From Arthrobacter sp. FW306-07-I (GTDB lineage Bacteria > Actinomycetota > Actinomycetes > Actinomycetales > Micrococcaceae), in contig NZ_CP084550.1 in assembly GCF_021800405.1 (NCBI RefSeq), forward strand, positions 930,001-994,000: a stretch of DNA of 64,000 nt, given 5' to 3'. Position 1 is the first letter of the stretch, and each line of letters opens with the position of its first letter. The notes under the pieces are model-generated. The model saw only the letters and a list, made by a program, of their open reading frames with translations, was not told where the DNA came from and did no database searches. Made by a program: the position numbers and the translations under genes. Of the stretch, positions 16,469-27,533 are shown piece after piece.

Positions 16469-16851
16469 GCCTGCAACCGATGCATGGTTTGCCTGCTGCA
16501 CTGGGTGATGGGTCGCAAGTAGGTGGCGGCCAGCCTGGGCAACGCCACCGCCATGTCAGCGTGGCGGGCTTCGCCGCGGATCTCGTTCTCGAGTTCCAGG
16601 GCCAGGCCGGCCAAGCGCTCGGCGCCCACCATTTGGCTTGAGGTCTTAAGGCTCAGGACTGCGTCCATGGAGCCGTCCAGGTCGCCGGTAGTCAGGGCAA
16701 GCCGCAACCGGCCCAGCCGTTGCGGCAGGAACTCGATGAAATTCCCAACGAAGATCCGGCTGTAGCCTTCTTCCTCCTCGAGTTCTTCCCGTAGCCGGTC
16801 CAGGACGGACTGGTCCACCAGCGGCCTTGGCGCATCATCCGACGTGCTCAC
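16441..16851 (-). CDS. Hpt-domain-like protein lacking the phospho-acceptor histidine
   Basis: 136 residues, GTG start with AAAGGAG 5 bp upstream. The helical core (about 25-105) has the Hpt pattern: GNFIEFLPQRLGRLRLAL, then VLSLKTSSQMVGAERL, then LALELENEI. The usual motif is A-H-x-L-K-G-S-S; here it reads V-L-S-L-K-T-S-S, so Leu66 (codon CTG) replaces the histidine and Thr replaces Gly. It cannot carry the canonical phosphate and may be a binding or competitor module for receiver domains (inference). The 3' end overlaps the response-regulator gene by 28 bp tail to tail. The C-terminal 25 residues (CSRQTMHRLQAQCC) look unconstrained. Confidence 0.7.
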   Translation of the reverse strand: MSTSDDAPRPLVDQSVLDRLREELEEEEGYSRIFVGNFIEFLPQRLGRLRLALTTGDLDGSMDAVLSLKTSSQMVGAERLAGLALELENEIRGEARHADMAVALPRLAATYLRPITQCSRQTMHRLQAQCCPGAKR

Positions 16852-17079
16852 GACACTCCTTTCTGCTGGATTTGGGGACCCGAAAACAGGGTGTTTAGGC
16901 GGGGGATCTTGTTCTGTTTCAGGTTAGGACCGTTCCCGCAACCTCGCAGAAGACTCGGGAAGAATTGTGGTTTTCTTGATGGGACTGCGGTTTTTGGGCC
17001 ATAGGATCGATGCCAGTGCTTTTTCGCATTGACGTCATCAGCGGCCATAGCCGCCTTTTCAATCTGGGGATAGATTGCC

Positions 17080-18312
17080 GTGTTCCGAACACTTAGGACC
17101 TTATTTGTCGCGCTCATAATCGGGGCCGGGCTGGCTTTGTCCATCGTCCAGCCGGCCAGCGCAGCCACCACACCGCAAATCACGCTCAATCCGGCGTCCG
17201 GTCCCGCCGGTTCCGCCGTCACTGTCACCGGAACCGGGTTCAAAGCCGCCACCACGGGTACAGTGATCGTGGGTTCCACTACTTTCACGTTCCAAACCAC
17301 ATCGACCGGCGCTTTCAGCACCGGCATCACCATTCCGGCCGCATCCACCGGAAACCTCACCATTACTGCCAAGACATCGTCCATCAAGGCGTCAGCAACG
17401 TTTGTGGTGCAGGCGGCTCCCGCTCCAGCGGCCGCACCTGCGCCAACCATCAGTTCAGCCCCTCTGCGCTTCGGGGTGGCAACGCCGGGAGGACCGCTGG
17501 CCAGTACTGAGCTGGACGAGGTGGCCAGCCTGGCAGGGGAAATCCCTTCCGTGGTGATGAGCTACAAGGATTTCCTGCAGGCCCCGCCGATCACTGAGTT
17601 GGATGCCGTCCGCTCGCGCGGAGCCACACCCTTGGTCACTTGGGAGCCGTGGGCATGGGGAGGCGGAGTGGATCAGCCCGCCTACTCGTTGGCACGGATT
17701 ACCGCAGGGGACTTTGATGCGTACATCAGCCAGTGGGGCCAGTCCCTGGCGGGCTGGGGCAAGCCGGTCATGCTGCGTTTCGCGCACGAAATGAATGGCA
17801 ACTGGTATCCGTGGGCCGAAGGCGTCAATGGAAACCAGGCGGGAGAGTACGTGGCTGCGTGGCGGCATGTTCACGATGTTGTTGCCGCTACGGGTGCCAG
17901 TAACGTCCAGTGGGTATGGTCGCCGAACGTGCCCTACTGGGGCTCGACTGACCTGGCCGGCCTGTACCCGGGCGCAGGCTACGTGGACATTGTGGCCCTG
18001 GACGGCTACAACTGGGGCACCTCGCAAACCTGGAGCAGCTGGGTTTCCCCGGTGGATCTCTTTGCCCCCGGCATCTCCCAGCTCCGCAGCCTGGCACCGG
18101 GCAAGCCGGTCCTGATTGCCGAGACGGCCTCCAGCGAGCTGGGTGGTTTCAAGGCTTCCTGGAACACGGACCTGGTGTCCTACCTGGCTGCCCAGCCGGA
18201 TGTGATGGGCTTCGTCTGGTTCCATATGCAGAAGGAAACAGACTGGCGCATCAACAGCAGCGACTCGTCGGCGTCCGCCTTCAAGTCCGCACTGCTGGCC
18301 CGGAGAAGCTAG
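17080..18312 (+). CDS. Secreted GH26-family glycoside hydrolase with N-terminal IPT/TIG-like domain
   Basis: 410 residues, GTG start. A signal peptide (1-29, cleavage after PASA) is followed by a beta-sandwich domain (about 32-112, ITLNPASGPAGSAVTVTGTG, IPT/TIG-like), an Ala/Pro linker (113-127) and a (beta/alpha)8 GH26-type domain (130-410). The acid/base is Glu237 in RFAHEMNGNWYPW and the nucleophile Glu348 in LIAETASSE. GH26 enzymes cleave beta-mannan or mixed glucan; related proteins are found near exopolysaccharide genes. A small GC hairpin (GCGGC-CATA-GCCGC then CTTTTC, 17040-17060) sits in the 228-bp upstream region. Substrate not determinable here. Confidence 0.82.
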   Translation: MFRTLRTLFVALIIGAGLALSIVQPASAATTPQITLNPASGPAGSAVTVTGTGFKAATTGTVIVGSTTFTFQTTSTGAFSTGITIPAASTGNLTITAKTSSIKASATFVVQAAPAPAAAPAPTISSAPLRFGVATPGGPLASTELDEVASLAGEIPSVVMSYKDFLQAPPITELDAVRSRGATPLVTWEPWAWGGGVDQPAYSLARITAGDFDAYISQWGQSLAGWGKPVMLRFAHEMNGNWYPWAEGVNGNQAGEYVAAWRHVHDVVAATGASNVQWVWSPNVPYWGSTDLAGLYPGAGYVDIVALDGYNWGTSQTWSSWVSPVDLFAPGISQLRSLAPGKPVLIAETASSELGGFKASWNTDLVSYLAAQPDVMGFVWFHMQKETDWRINSSDSSASAFKSALLARRS

Positions 18313-18478
18313 GGGATAGGGGATAGCTGCTCCGAAACCGCCAGTGTGGGCTGCCTGATCGCGGCAACCCGTCCATCCTGCCTGTCCAGGATCAAGGACG
18401 GTGACGGAAACAGCTAAAGATTGGCTCAAGATCCAGCCGTCAGGTGCCATTCAACTGTCAGGCTCCGCCAGCTATCTG

Positions 18479-18922
18479 TCAGGCGCCGGCTTCGAGGAAG
18501 TGCACCAACTGGGACTCGAGGGCTGAACGATCCTTCAGCTCACACTCCCAGACGGTCAACACTTCCCAGCCGGCGTCTTCCAGTTGCCGGCGCTGGCCGG
18601 CGTCGCGCTCGCGGGTCCGGGTCCGCTTCGCATCCCAGAACTCCGCGTTGGCTTTCGGTGCGTGCAGGCCCACCCGGCAGTCGTGGAAATGCCAGAAGCA
18701 GCCGTTCACGAAGATCACCTTGTGCCGCCCGGCGAAGACAAGGTCCGGGTTGCCCGGCAGTTTGGTGCCGCCGGACCTGCCGTGCAGGCGATACCGGTAG
18801 CCCTTGGCATGCAGGATCCCGCGCACCAGCAGTTCGGGCTTGGTGTTCTTGCCACGGATCCGGGACATGTTCCAGCTGCGCTGCTCGGGGGTGAGCTTGT
18901 CTGCAGTGGGCTTGTCCGCCAT
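18479..18922 (-). CDS. vsr: Very short patch repair endonuclease Vsr
   Basis: 147-residue Vsr-type mismatch nuclease that nicks at T:G mismatches arising from 5-methylcytosine deamination. Visible features are RSWNMSRIRGKNTKPE at the N-terminus, catalytic-type Asp60 (LPGNPDLVF), the zinc and active-site cluster GCFWHFHDC (75-82) and the C-terminal GWEVLTVWECEL. Vsr is normally adjacent to a cytosine-5 methyltransferase, but none is in this window. The McrBC-like pair 5 kb away also concerns modified cytosine. No clear ribosome site is seen at the ATG. Confidence 0.9.
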   Translation of the reverse strand: MADKPTADKLTPEQRSWNMSRIRGKNTKPELLVRGILHAKGYRYRLHGRSGGTKLPGNPDLVFAGRHKVIFVNGCFWHFHDCRVGLHAPKANAEFWDAKRTRTRERDAGQRRQLEDAGWEVLTVWECELKDRSALESQLVHFLEAGA

Positions 18923-18941
18923 TCCTCCAGTCTAGGAGTCC

Positions 18942-19376
18942 CTAGATTTCCCGTTCCGGTTGTTCGCCGAACACGAAGTGGCGGCCGCTGACGGACTTCG
19001 GCTCAATCTCCACGTAAAAGTCCTTCAGGGTGGGAACCCAGGTCTTCAGGCCGAGTTCCTCGATGGCCGCAAGCTCAGCCGAGTTGCTGAGGACCCGTGC
19101 GGTCCCGCGAAGGATCACGGACCATGCCTCCTGCGACAGGATGCCGTCAGTTTCGAACAGCACCTTGGAGTTGATGGTCAGCTGCGCGAGCTTGTTCCCG
19201 GGGGCGGTTCGCAAATAGACCTTCCGGTTCGAGGTCACGTAGTTCACGGGGAAGATGTCGGGTTCCCCCGCTACAGAGACCACCAGCCGCCCGTGCTGCG
19301 TCGCGGCCAGAAGACGCCACGATTGCTCATCATCGAGTTCCAGGACGGGATTGCCGTCCGCGTGTTCAAACATCAT
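18942..19376 (-). CDS. Pyridoxamine 5'-phosphate oxidase family protein
   Basis: 144 residues with the split-barrel FMN/F420-binding fold of the PNPOx superfamily: LLAATQHGRLVVSVAGEPDIFPVNYV, strand KVYLRTAPGNKLAQL, then VLFETDG and WSVILRGTARVL. The short single-domain form is typical of F420- or FMN-binding reductases of unknown substrate in actinobacteria. Two adjacent ATG codons are possible starts. An inverted repeat (19387-19403) lies immediately upstream. Confidence 0.8.
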   Translation of the reverse strand: MMFEHADGNPVLELDDEQSWRLLAATQHGRLVVSVAGEPDIFPVNYVTSNRKVYLRTAPGNKLAQLTINSKVLFETDGILSQEAWSVILRGTARVLSNSAELAAIEELGLKTWVPTLKDFYVEIEPKSVSGRHFVFGEQPEREI

Positions 19377-19386
19377 GCGGCCATTG

Positions 19387-19403
19387 TTCTACCTCAAGTA
19401 GAA
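19387..19403 (-). promoter_or_regulatory. Inverted repeat upstream of the PNPOx-like gene
   Basis: TTCTAC-CTCAA-GTAGAA, 6-bp perfect arms, lies 11 bp before the start. It contains ACCTCAAGT, a half-site like those bound by MerR-family regulators. Function is unproven. Confidence 0.35.
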
Positions 19404-19563
19404 ATGCGCCAGAGGCTTTGGACCCGCAATTCCCGCCCCTTTGTGACACCTCCGTCAAGGCTTAACACTTCGGAAACAGGCCTGTGACCGCGTTGTCTTT
19501 CCGGCTGGATAGCGTCGCATGCAGAGTCATCACGGCTGAATGCGAAAGAAAGCGACGCACCCA

Positions 19564-21291
19564 ATGGGCAACGACACAGAAACAACGCAACTGCTGGAAC
19601 CTGCGGCACCTGCTGATGCCGCCGTCGTCGGACGTTCTCCGGCAACCCCGACAGCGGGCAATAGCGCGGCACTGAACGCCACCAAGGAAAGCCTTGAGGA
19701 TTACACGCTGCGGTTCGCGCCGCGCTCCTACCGCAAGTGGAGCGCCGGGGTGGTGGCCACCAGCGCGCTGGGCGGCATCGCCTACCTTGCGGACTTCTCC
19801 ATCGGAGCCAACATCGGCATCTCCTACGGCACGGTCAATGCGCTGCTGGGAATCCTGGTGGCCGCCGTCGTCATCTTCGCAACAGGCTTTCCCTTGGCTT
19901 ACTACGCGGCCCGCTACAACATCGACCTGGACCTGATCACCCGCGGCTCCGGCTTCGGCTACTACGGATCGGTGGTCACCAACGTCATCTTTGCCACCTT
20001 CACCTTCATCTTCTTCGCGCTGGAAGGCTCCATCATGGCGCAGGGGCTGGAGCTGGGACTGGGGATTCCGCAGTGGCTGGGGTACGCCGCGTCCACCGTC
20101 ATCATCATTCCGCTGGTGATCTACGGGATGAACACCCTGGCCAAACTGCAGGTCTGGACCACTCCGCTGTGGCTGCTCCTGATGGTGGTGCCCGTGGGTT
20201 ACCTGCTGATCTCGCACCCCGAGAGCATCAACAGCTTCTTTGCCTACACCGGCGAGTCCGGTGACAGCGGCCCCAACCTTGCATCCGTGATGCTGGCCGC
20301 CGGCGTGTGCCTGTCCCTGATGGCGCAGATCGCCGAGCAGATCGACTACCTCCGGTTCATGCCGCCGCGCACCGCCGCCAACCGGGGCGCCTGGTGGCGG
20401 GCCGTAATCCTGGCCGGGCCGGGCTGGGTGATTTTCGGGGCCATCAAGCAGATCGTGGGCCTGTTCATCGCCATCTACCTGATCGCTTCCCTGGATCCCG
20501 CCGCCTCGGCCACCGCCAACGAGCCGGTGCACCAGTTCCTGGGCGTGTATCAGGAGATGATGCCGGCGTGGCTGGCCATGACGCTGGCGGTGGTGCTGGT
20601 GGTCATCTCCCAGATCAAGATCAACGTCACCAACGCGTACTCCGGTTCGCTGGCGTGGACCAACTCCTTTACGCGCATCACCAAGACGTACCCGGGGCGG
20701 ATGGTGTTCGTGGTGGTGAATCTGCTGATCGCACTGGTTCTGATGGAAGCCAACATGTTCGACTTCCTGAACACCATCCTCGGGTTCTACGCCAACTGCG
20801 CCATGGCCTGGGTGGTCACGGTGGCGTCCGATATCGCCATCAACAAGTACCTGCTCAAGATTTCGCCCAAGGTGCCGGAGTTCCGCCGCGGCATGCTGTA
20901 TGCCGTGAACCCGGTGGGGTTTGTGTCCATGCTGGTGTCCGCAGGCGTTTCCATCGCGGTGTTCTTCGGGGCGTTCGGTGCCGCCATCCAGCCCTACTCG
21001 CCGATCTTCGCGGTGGGCCTGGCGCTCGTGCTGCCGCCGGTCCTGGCCGTGCTGACCCGCGGGCGGTTCTACCTGCGGCGTGTTGACGACGGGATCGACC
21101 TGCCAATGTTCGACGCCGACGGGAACCCCAGCGACGGCAAACTCCTGTGCCACGTAACCGGCCTGGAGTTCGAGCGTCCGGACATGGTGCGTTCCGCACA
21201 AGACGCGTCCGACGGCGGCGCGCAGTATGTTTCTTCGCTCGCCTTGTCGACTGATAAGACGGGGGAGCTGGTGCTTCCCGCCCAGAAGTAG
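19564..21291 (+). CDS. NCS1-family purine/cytosine/hydantoin permease
   Basis: 575-residue permease with 12 predicted helices from about residue 62 to 505 and hydrophilic ends, of the nucleobase-cation-symport-1 family. Helix 1 has WSAGVVATSALGGIAYLADF and helix 3 ITRGSGFGYYGS, regions that line the substrate path in Mhp1-type carriers; the family motif region QIKINVTNAYSGSLAW is in helix 8. A C-terminal cytosolic tail of about 60 residues follows. ATG 19564 is used; ATG 19540 in frame is an alternative. Substrate is probably a nucleobase, hydantoin or related compound. It is monocistronic, closed by a strong terminator. Confidence 0.85.
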   Translation: MGNDTETTQLLEPAAPADAAVVGRSPATPTAGNSAALNATKESLEDYTLRFAPRSYRKWSAGVVATSALGGIAYLADFSIGANIGISYGTVNALLGILVAAVVIFATGFPLAYYAARYNIDLDLITRGSGFGYYGSVVTNVIFATFTFIFFALEGSIMAQGLELGLGIPQWLGYAASTVIIIPLVIYGMNTLAKLQVWTTPLWLLLMVVPVGYLLISHPESINSFFAYTGESGDSGPNLASVMLAAGVCLSLMAQIAEQIDYLRFMPPRTAANRGAWWRAVILAGPGWVIFGAIKQIVGLFIAIYLIASLDPAASATANEPVHQFLGVYQEMMPAWLAMTLAVVLVVISQIKINVTNAYSGSLAWTNSFTRITKTYPGRMVFVVVNLLIALVLMEANMFDFLNTILGFYANCAMAWVVTVASDIAINKYLLKISPKVPEFRRGMLYAVNPVGFVSMLVSAGVSIAVFFGAFGAAIQPYSPIFAVGLALVLPPVLAVLTRGRFYLRRVDDGIDLPMFDADGNPSDGKLLCHVTGLEFERPDMVRSAQDASDGGAQYVSSLALSTDKTGELVLPAQK

Positions 21292-21307
21292 AAGTTTATT
21301 GATTGGG

Positions 21308-21340
21308 AGCCGGCGCACCTTTGTGCGCCGGCTTCCTTTA
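21308..21340 (+). terminator. Terminator of the NCS1 permease gene
   Basis: An 11-bp perfect stem (AGCCGGCGCAC, 21308-21318, with 21323-21333) with loop CTTT is followed by TCCTTTA. Confidence 0.8.
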
Positions 21341-21489
21341 TGACTTCTTTTGTCGTGTTCCGGATGGTAGACAATGCATCGGGGGGCCTTCTGCCTGTGG
21401 ATAACTTCCTCAGCGAATTATGACGTGGGCTACCCTTAACTCACTGTCCGGAGCAAGCCGTCTTGAAACTACTGGGGGAATAGCGGCCC

Positions 21490-22167
21490 ATGACATCGCA
21501 GAACTTCTTTTCGTCCCGCGCTCTCGTTTCGCCACGCACGGTGCAGTCCGGTGCGGCCGCCCTCGTTGTTGGACTTGCTCTGGCTTTGTCTGGCTGCAAC
21601 TCGGGCGGTTCTCCTGGTCCGGGCGGCACTTCTTCCCCCGTGGCCGCCGAGACACCCACCGCCACGCCCACTCCCACCCCGACACCGAGTGCTGTCTACA
21701 AGCCGGCCGACGCATCCGGCCCAGCCCAGAACGTCCCGGTTCCCGTCCTGCCCGAGGTGGCTAAGACGGAGACGAAGGAAGGGCTCGAGGCATTTACGAG
21801 GTATTGGTACTCGGCGCTGAGTTACGCATACGAGACTGGAGACGCCGCTGTGCTCGAATCGATCTCGGATTCAGCATGCGCCAGCTGCAAGAAGGTAAAG
21901 CAAGAGGTCACGGACTGGCATACACGCGGCCGGTGGCTGGAGGGTGGTCGTATCACCGTTGATGCTGTCGACAGTAACTTCGTTATGTCTCAACCATCCA
22001 CCTACCAAGCCATTGCGCAAGTCCAGCAGGAGGCTATTGCTTACCACTTATCTGACGGGAGCGTGAAGGGGCGAGTCGCCGCACTGCCGACGACACCTGA
22101 CATCGTCGTGGCGGCCTACGTCGGTCAGGGGTGGAAGGCTCAAACGGTCGAGCACATGGTCAAGTGA
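21490..22167 (+). CDS. DUF6318-type lipoprotein
   Basis: 225 residues. The lipobox LALSGC gives lipidated Cys36 after a long Ala-rich signal sequence. A Ser/Gly/Pro/Thr linker with TPTPTPTPS spacing leads to a C-terminal domain (about 90-225) of the NTF2-like DUF6318 family, recognised by FTRYWYSALSYAYETGDAAVLESIS and the conserved CASC pair. It is anchored to the outer face of the membrane. It overlaps the start of the following PKD-like gene (TGATG), so they are translated together. Composition is lower in GC than the neighbours. Function unknown. Confidence 0.78.
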   Translation: MTSQNFFSSRALVSPRTVQSGAAALVVGLALALSGCNSGGSPGPGGTSSPVAAETPTATPTPTPTPSAVYKPADASGPAQNVPVPVLPEVAKTETKEGLEAFTRYWYSALSYAYETGDAAVLESISDSACASCKKVKQEVTDWHTRGRWLEGGRITVDAVDSNFVMSQPSTYQAIAQVQQEAIAYHLSDGSVKGRVAALPTTPDIVVAAYVGQGWKAQTVEHMVK

Positions 22168-23105
22168 TGAAGAGGCTTGACGAGTTGATTCGTCCGCTGT
22201 TGGCAATTCTGATGGGCCTAGTACTTGTTTCGGCTCCTTCTCCGGCCGCAGCCGAAGACGAGTCGCCTTCAATAGGGTCAGGGTGGGGCGGTAACGGCGC
22301 CACTCTCGGGGGCAGTTGGCGACCAAATCCTTCAACCGGTGTCTTCGAACAGGATGAGGATGGCAAGACCGTTGCTGATCCGTACCAGTACAAGTACGAA
22401 TACCAATGCGACCTAGATGGAGGAGAGTTCGCCACACCGTGTCTTGGCAGAGAGTTGACGTGTAAGGGGGGTCCTGAGGGCGAGGACGGAATCCCCGTGG
22501 TCTGGTACCGAGCCCCTGCCGGGATCACTAACCCAACTTGGGCATATCATTCGGGCCCGACGTGTTTCTTCGACGCGAAGCCCGAGGACCTCCTGCCTCG
22601 CATCGCCGCGGATATCCAGCGGCAGTTCCAGAACCTTCCGGTAAACGCAGGGAAAGTTACGGCGCAGCCGAGCCCGAACACCCTCCGCGGCGCCGAGACA
22701 AACATCTACGCGGAGGCGGTGGAGCAGCAGTTCGAGATCACCATGTTCGGTCAAAAGGTTCACGTGGTGGCTACGCCCGTGCAGTACACGTGGAACTACG
22801 GTGACGGCACTGTCTTCGGCCCTCAACCGTCCATGGGAGGGCCCTTGCCGCAGGACCGCTGGGGTGAAAAGACCCGGACCAGCCACGCCTACGCATCCAC
22901 CGGGGATTTCCAGGTGGTCATGACTACCACCTTCCAGGGCACCTATTCGGTGAACTCCGGCCCGCCGTTGCCCATCCCAGGCCAGGGGCAGTTCAGTGCA
23001 CCGCCGCAAACCGTCAGCGTTTGGCGCTCGCTCACCCGCAACTACGCGGACGACTGCAACACCAATCCACAGGGGCAGGGTTGCCCGGGTGCCGGCACCC
23101 GGTAA
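22167..23105 (+). CDS. Secreted PKD-like domain protein
   Basis: 312 residues with an N-terminal signal peptide (1-32, cleavage near SPAAAED). After a Gly/Trp-rich stretch and a Cys-containing region (YQCDLDGG, ELTCKGG) there is a PKD-like beta-sandwich: YTWNYGDGTVFG (about 206-217) followed by TSHAYASTGDFQVVMT. The C-terminus has two Cys (DDCNTNPQGQGCPG). It is translationally coupled to the preceding DUF6318 lipoprotein. PKD domains usually mediate protein or polysaccharide contact; the role here is unknown. Confidence 0.72.
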   Translation: MKRLDELIRPLLAILMGLVLVSAPSPAAAEDESPSIGSGWGGNGATLGGSWRPNPSTGVFEQDEDGKTVADPYQYKYEYQCDLDGGEFATPCLGRELTCKGGPEGEDGIPVVWYRAPAGITNPTWAYHSGPTCFFDAKPEDLLPRIAADIQRQFQNLPVNAGKVTAQPSPNTLRGAETNIYAEAVEQQFEITMFGQKVHVVATPVQYTWNYGDGTVFGPQPSMGGPLPQDRWGEKTRTSHAYASTGDFQVVMTTTFQGTYSVNSGPPLPIPGQGQFSAPPQTVSVWRSLTRNYADDCNTNPQGQGCPGAGTR

Positions 23106-23227
23106 GGCCGGACCCAGGTTAAGGCAGGATTGTGATCCCCGTCGCATTCGGTGCTGTGCCGGAATAGTTGCATGCGCCCCACAGTTGGCAGAGGCAGTAC
23201 GTCTTCAGCCTTCGAAAGGAACTGCGC

Positions 23228-24298
23228 ATGCTGTTTTCCCCGCTCACCCTCGGCGAACTTGAACTTCCCAACCGTCTGGTGATGGCACCGCTGACCCGCC
23301 TCCGCGCGGGTGAGAAGGGCATTCCGGGACCGCTCCTCGTCGAGCACTACCGCCAGCGCGCTTCCCTGGGCCTCATCGTCAGCGAGGGCACCTACCCCAC
23401 CCCCGTCGGGCAGGCTTACCCGGGACAGCCCGGGATCGTCACTCCGGAACAGGTCGCCGGGTGGAAGGAGGTTACTGACGCAGTGCACGCCGAAGGCGGG
23501 CGCATGTTTGCCCAGATCATGCATGGCGGCCGGGTTTCCCACCCTGACATCACCGGTGGCCTGCCCATCGTCGGCCCCAGCGCCGTAGCCATTGACGGCA
23601 TTGTCCGGACGCCTGCCGGCAAGCAGCCGTACCCGGTCCCGCACGCCCTGACCACCGACGAACTCCCCCTGGTCATCCAGGAAATCGTCAACGCTTCGCT
23701 GAACGCCATCGAGGCAGGGTTCGACGGCGTGGAGTTGCACTCGGCCAACGGCTACCTCCTGCACGAATTCCTGGCGCCGAACTCCAACATCCGGACGGAC
23801 AGCTACGGCGGGTCCCCCGAAAACCGCGCACGCTTCGTGATCGAAACCGTCAACGCAGTGGTGGCAGCCCTCGGCGCGAACCGCGTGGGCCTGCGGATTT
23901 CCCCCGAGCACAACGTCCAGGGCATCGCCGAGACCGACGCCGCTGACGTCCGCGCCACCTACGAAGTCCTCGTGGACAGCATCGCGCCGCTCAGCCTCGC
24001 CTACCTGAGCATCCTGCACCACGATCCCACGGGTGAACTCGTCCAGGACCTCCGCACGCGCTTCGGCGGCACCTTCCTGGTCAACACCGGCTTCGGCGTC
24101 GTCACCACCCGGGAAGAAGCCGTGAACCTGGTGGCCGAGGGCCACGCCGACGCGGTGGTTGTGGGCCGGCCTGCGATCGCCAACCCGGATCTTGCCCGCC
24201 GCTGGAAGGAAAGCCTCCCGCTCAACGAGCCTGATGCGTCCACGTTCTACGCAGAAGGCGCCACCGGCTACACGGATTACCCGATGTACCAGGGCTAA
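23228..24298 (+). CDS. Alkene reductase, Old Yellow Enzyme family
   Basis: 356-residue FMN-dependent ene-reductase that would reduce activated C=C bonds with NADPH. The (beta/alpha)8 signature elements are PLTRLRAG near the N-terminus, QIMHGGRVSHPD, ELHSANGYLLHEFL, the phosphate-binding IRTDSYGGSPENRARF and the C-terminal AVVVGRPAIANPDL. ATG 23228 follows AAAGGA by 8 bp. It is monocistronic and closed by a long hairpin. The physiological substrate is unknown; members reduce xenobiotic enones and nitro compounds. Confidence 0.88.
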   Translation: MLFSPLTLGELELPNRLVMAPLTRLRAGEKGIPGPLLVEHYRQRASLGLIVSEGTYPTPVGQAYPGQPGIVTPEQVAGWKEVTDAVHAEGGRMFAQIMHGGRVSHPDITGGLPIVGPSAVAIDGIVRTPAGKQPYPVPHALTTDELPLVIQEIVNASLNAIEAGFDGVELHSANGYLLHEFLAPNSNIRTDSYGGSPENRARFVIETVNAVVAALGANRVGLRISPEHNVQGIAETDAADVRATYEVLVDSIAPLSLAYLSILHHDPTGELVQDLRTRFGGTFLVNTGFGVVTTREEAVNLVAEGHADAVVVGRPAIANPDLARRWKESLPLNEPDASTFYAEGATGYTDYPMYQG

Positions 24299-24325
24299 AG
24301 CACCTGACCGGCCAGCCCGGAAAAA

Positions 24326-24364
24326 CGACGACGGCGGCACCCAAGTTGGGTGCCGCCGTCGTTG
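24326..24364 (+). terminator. Terminator after the alkene reductase gene
   Basis: ACGACGGCGGCACC pairs perfectly with GGTGCCGCCGTCGT around CAAGTTG (arms 24328-24341 and 24349-24362). The 3' side ends in TTGG with no long U tract. Confidence 0.7.
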
Positions 24365-24553
24365 GCTGTCTGGGGTGCTGGTCCCGGGCAGCGTCGCCGT
24401 AAGGCCATCCGACGACCTCCGGCTGACGACTTATGTGGCCCGCCGGACTCCATCGGGAAGCCGGCGGTGATCAGATGGTACTCCAACGAATGGACTCTTA
24501 CCAGAGCCAGTTTTGCAACCGGCAGCCCCGCCAAGGCCAGGCTGCCAACCCCG

Positions 24554-24850
24554 CTAAAGTACTGCCTCCCGGCCCGTGCCTTCCCGCATCCGCAGCCGTC
24601 CGTCCTCGATGGAGACCAACACACTTTTGGGTTTGCCGCTGACCTTGGTGATCGCCTTGAGCCCCCGGTTGGTCACCTCCACTCCCACCTGCGCCCCCTT
24701 GGCCGGCAGATCCACGGACACCTCCGACGCGATGCCGAGCAGTGGATTGGTGGAGACACCCAGTTCCCTGCGCACCTCCTTGCCGTTCACGGTCACGGTG
24801 ATGTTGGCCTCGTCGAACCCCTCCTGGAAAACAACAAGCAGTTCCCGCAT
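24554..24850 (-). CDS. Small uncharacterised beta-rich protein
   Basis: 98 residues starting MRELLVVFQEGF, chosen because GAGGAAGAGG lies 6 bp before that ATG; another in-frame ATG lies 13 codons upstream. Alternating hydrophobic and polar residues (ANITVTVNGKEV, VSVDLPAKGAQVGVEV, SVLVSIEDGRLRM) suggest a small beta-sandwich. No signal peptide. It is divergent from tex. Not recognised as a known family. Confidence 0.55.
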   Translation of the reverse strand: MRELLVVFQEGFDEANITVTVNGKEVRRELGVSTNPLLGIASEVSVDLPAKGAQVGVEVTNRGLKAITKVSGKPKSVLVSIEDGRLRMREGTGREAVL

Positions 24851-25000
24851 GATGGCCTCTTCCTCAAGCATCGGCGCCACTAACGGCATGTCCACTACAG
24901 CACTTCGTCGGCTCCAACGGAATACCCTCTGCAAACCCCGATATCCACATGAAGACGCCCTCCGGTGGAGCCCGGCAGGTCGGTAAGGCAAGATGTTCTG

Positions 25001-27487
<2,487 letters not shown>

Positions 27488-27533
27488 CTTCTGAGGGACT
27501 TTGGCAGGGGTGGCTTTTCTGCAAGGGTGGGGT

